Of a stretch of DNA of 52,271 nucleotides, positions 50,550 to 52,271 are shown piece after piece; the stretch's first letter is position 1, and each line of letters opens with the position of its first letter. Under the pieces are notes generated by a model. That model was not told where the DNA came from, searched no databases, and saw nothing but the letters and a program-made list of their open reading frames with translations. This DNA comes from Nocardia brevicatena NBRC 12119 (GTDB lineage Bacteria > Actinomycetota > Actinomycetes > Mycobacteriales > Mycobacteriaceae), in assembly GCF_000308495.1 (NCBI RefSeq), contig NZ_BAFU01000028.1, positions 1 through 52,271 of the forward strand, read 5' to 3'. The position numbers were made by a program, and so were the translations under genes.

Positions 50550-51201
50550 GTGGGCTCTCCGTCGACAGAGTTCGACGCTGCCGTGCTCTCGAGCCACGGC
50601 TCGATCGCTCGGTGGTCTTGCAACAGGTCGACGGCGTCGAGGAGGTTGAGCGTTTCGGGTCGTGGGCCGTCGGCTTCTACCGTGGTCCATGCACGGACTG
50701 CTTCGCGAAGCCGCTTGTCGCTTAAGCGGGCCAGCCTGCGGATGAGGAGGTTCGCCGACAAGCGGTAGGACCGCGCATAGACGGCAGTGAACCTCCCTGC
50801 GAGGTCCAGCCCGGCCGGAGTGACCAGGTATAGGACGCTCTTGTCAACAGTGGGAGCAACCAAGCCGTAGGCGATGAGCAGCGCCAGATCGTGCTGGAGC
50901 CGTTCTCGGCGGGTAGTGAAGCGGTGCGCCGGACTCGCGTAGCTCAATGCGCGACCATCGAAGCCGGCCATCAGCAGGCGTTTCGGTCCGTGTCGTTCTC
51001 ATCAGTGAGCACGAGAAGGGGGTTGGCGACCAAGAAGTCGTAGCAGCCCAACCGTTCCAGCGAGATACCAGGCTGTCGCAGACGCTGCAACGAGGCGAGC
51101 AGGAGAAGCAACTGCGCAAGGCGGAAGACGACGTCGTCCTCGGGCACGATAACCGGTGCGGGATCTCTGGCATCTTCGGCAAGAACGTGAGGTGTTTTCA
51201 T
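50546..51201 (-). pseudogene. ABC-3C middle component, one-base frameshift
   Basis: Frame 1 from ATG 51199-51201 reads VPEDDVVFRLAQLLLLLASL and ERLGCYDFLVANPLLVLTDENDTDR. Frame 2, from about 50987, continues KRLLMAGFDGRALSYASPAHRFTTRRERLQHDLALLIAYGLVA and ends EGDEPT-type at 50546. Together they give a ~218-residue middle component (MC) of ABC-3C systems, with the hallmark LQHDLALLIAYGL. One missing base (CGAAACGC where CGGAAACGC fits) breaks it. Start and stop are both ATGA-coupled to the effector and ATPase genes, so the gene was intact recently or is intact in reality. Confidence 0.75.
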
Positions 51202-52249
51202 GACGTCTCCGTCGCAGATGGTGCGGACGTGCTGATGGTGTTATCGAGTGGTTGCGCTTCGTCGGCTCGCCCGTGTTCGTCGGCGACCTGTCGCCAGTGC
51301 CTTACCCACCCTGCTCTGCGGTTGTCGACTACACGGTGCATCAATCCGCAGGTGTGCACAGGACCGCCTGGGAGCCCTGCTCCCAGGGTCGCGTTCGCCC
51401 CATCACCGACTTGTGCAAACCGGGCAGACGCGCGCCTTCGTGGGCTTGGCACGCCTCGTTGAAATGGTCCTCCCACAGACCGTGCACTACGGCGTCGGCC
51501 GATGCGAGCGCAGCGACTTCGACGGGGACACCTTTGTCCACTACCTCCCGTGCCATGAGCTCGGCGTTGAAGAACTGCTGCTTGGACGACGTGACCTCAA
51601 CGTGGCCAGCTTCCCGCAGTTGGCGGACGAACAGCGCCGTCTCTAACCTGTCGGCGTCCTCGTCGGCAAGGCCCACGACTTCAGCTCCAGGCCGTGCCGC
51701 CTGGACTGGCTCGTAGTAATGCCTGCGCACCGCATCGGCATCGGGAGAGATCAGCAAGCTACGCAACTCGGTCTCGTCCCATAGCTCGATCACGATCTGG
51801 AACTCGCGTTCCCTCTTCTTCTTCCACGTGTCCCACCACCTGGTGGTGGGACCGTCCATGCTCGACGGGACGCACAGGATCCACTGTGTCAGCGTGAAGC
51901 CCTCCTTCGCGGCGTTCTTGACAACCGAGTCGAAGGATTCACGGATCTTCGCTTGGTGGCTTTTGGTGACTTCCGGGAAAAAGTACTTCGACTGCCATAC
52001 CGTCACCGCGCCGCCGAGGTCGCCAACGAAGACATCGATGCCCCAATCGCCGGGGTTCGCCGCGACCACCCTGGGCACCACCACTCCTGGTCGGACCGCT
52101 CGGACCAGCTGGCCGATCATTTCCTCGAAGTCCTGCCGGGCACCATGCGTGTTGGCTCGTACCTGATGCGCGGCAAAGTTGATTCGTGCCTCGCCAGCAG
52201 GCACTCCAGCGGCTGATGGTCCCGCCACAAGGGCAGCGTCCCGCGACAT
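51198..52249 (-). pseudogene. ABC-3C effector with Mrr-like nuclease domain, one-base frameshift
   Basis: From ATG 52247-52249 (GGGGGAGG upstream) the N-terminal domain carries a restriction-endonuclease-like core: FEEMIGQLVRAV (helix Glu), NPGDWGIDVFVGD (catalytic Asp) and VTVWQSKYFF (QxK). Residues ~190-290 form the ABC-3C C-terminal dock (VHGLWEDHFNEACQAH). In frame 1 the protein ends at TPAD. A one-base gain at the GGGG run (51398-51401) would give VMGANATLGAGLPGGPVHTC and then GLMHRVVDNRRAGWVRHW, the normal end of such effectors, finishing at 51198 in an ATGA overlap with the next gene. It is either a real lesion or a homopolymer error. Confidence 0.75.
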
Positions 52250-52271
52250 CGGCAACCACCTCCCCCGGTCT

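Noticed and set aside
50546-51401. Programmed ribosomal frameshifting in the ABC-3C genes
   Set aside because: The two break points differ in sequence, and similar one-base breaks occur in unrelated metabolic genes. I saw no convincing slippery site with a downstream structure at either point.
1-52271. CRISPR array or insertion sequences
   Set aside because: No regularly spaced repeats of 24-40 bp and no transposase frame were seen on either strand. The repeats found are short palindromes or tandem pairs.

Overview
The window is high-GC actinobacterial chromosome, most likely from Nocardia or a close relative in the Mycobacteriales. The markers are a 19-kDa-antigen (LpqH) type lipoprotein, an Rv3235-family protein, three F420/deazaflavin-type oxidoreductases, an EthA-like Baeyer-Villiger monooxygenase, a FadD-type acyl-CoA synthetase and a VIT-family metal transporter. 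Genes are dense, with many GTG starts and ATGA/GTGA overlaps. No complete rRNA, tRNA or CRISPR array is present.

Left part (1-14 kb): ordinary accessory and housekeeping genes. These are an aminoglycoside-phosphotransferase-like remnant, an ArsR-SRPBCC fusion regulator with a clear palindromic operator inside its promoter, a PadR regulator followed by a FAD monooxygenase, a secreted HNH nuclease coupled to an acidic repeat protein, a single-domain PhoU-like protein divergent from an F420 enzyme, VIT transporter, BVMO, DUF457-type membrane protein, Rv3235 family, SDR and DUF72.

14.2-21.3 kb (minus strand): a five-gene array of proteins of unknown function around a CHAT-family caspase-like protease (His244/Cys315). 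Its companions are two TPR proteins and two tightly coupled proteins with no recognised domain. It looks like a peptidase-based signalling or conflict system and is one of the two best candidates for an undescribed system.

21.5-30.9 kb: LpqH lipoprotein, YaeQ remnant, acyl-CoA synthetase, F420 PPOX enzyme overlapping a broken YbaB gene, PfpI/DJ-1 protein, PAS-GGDEF diguanylate cyclase, Nudix hydrolase, a frameshifted F420 enzyme and a beta-propeller lipoprotein operon.

30.9-43.3 kb: a decaying redox/stress region. It holds two paralogous cytochrome b561-molybdopterin oxidoreductases (one frameshifted), GH15, patatin and DedA genes, interleaved with truncated or fused remnants (enolase superfamily, TPP enzyme joined to an Fe-S oxidoreductase tail, SDR, crotonase, a histidine kinase fused in frame to a response regulator, an N-truncated methyltransferase).

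45.4-52.3 kb: the left end of an integrative element. It starts with a tRNA 3'-end fragment next to a 20-bp perfect palindrome (candidate attachment site). An autoregulated HTH protein, a frameshifted tyrosine recombinase coupled to an AbrB-like protein, and an ABC-three-component (ABC-3C) type conflict operon follow: nuclease effector, middle component, and Rad50-like ATPase with zinc hook. The three ABC-3C genes are joined by ATGA overlaps. The effector and middle component each carry one apparent single-base deletion. Similar one-base indels, mostly next to G runs, break other genes in the window, so assembly error must be separated from true decay.
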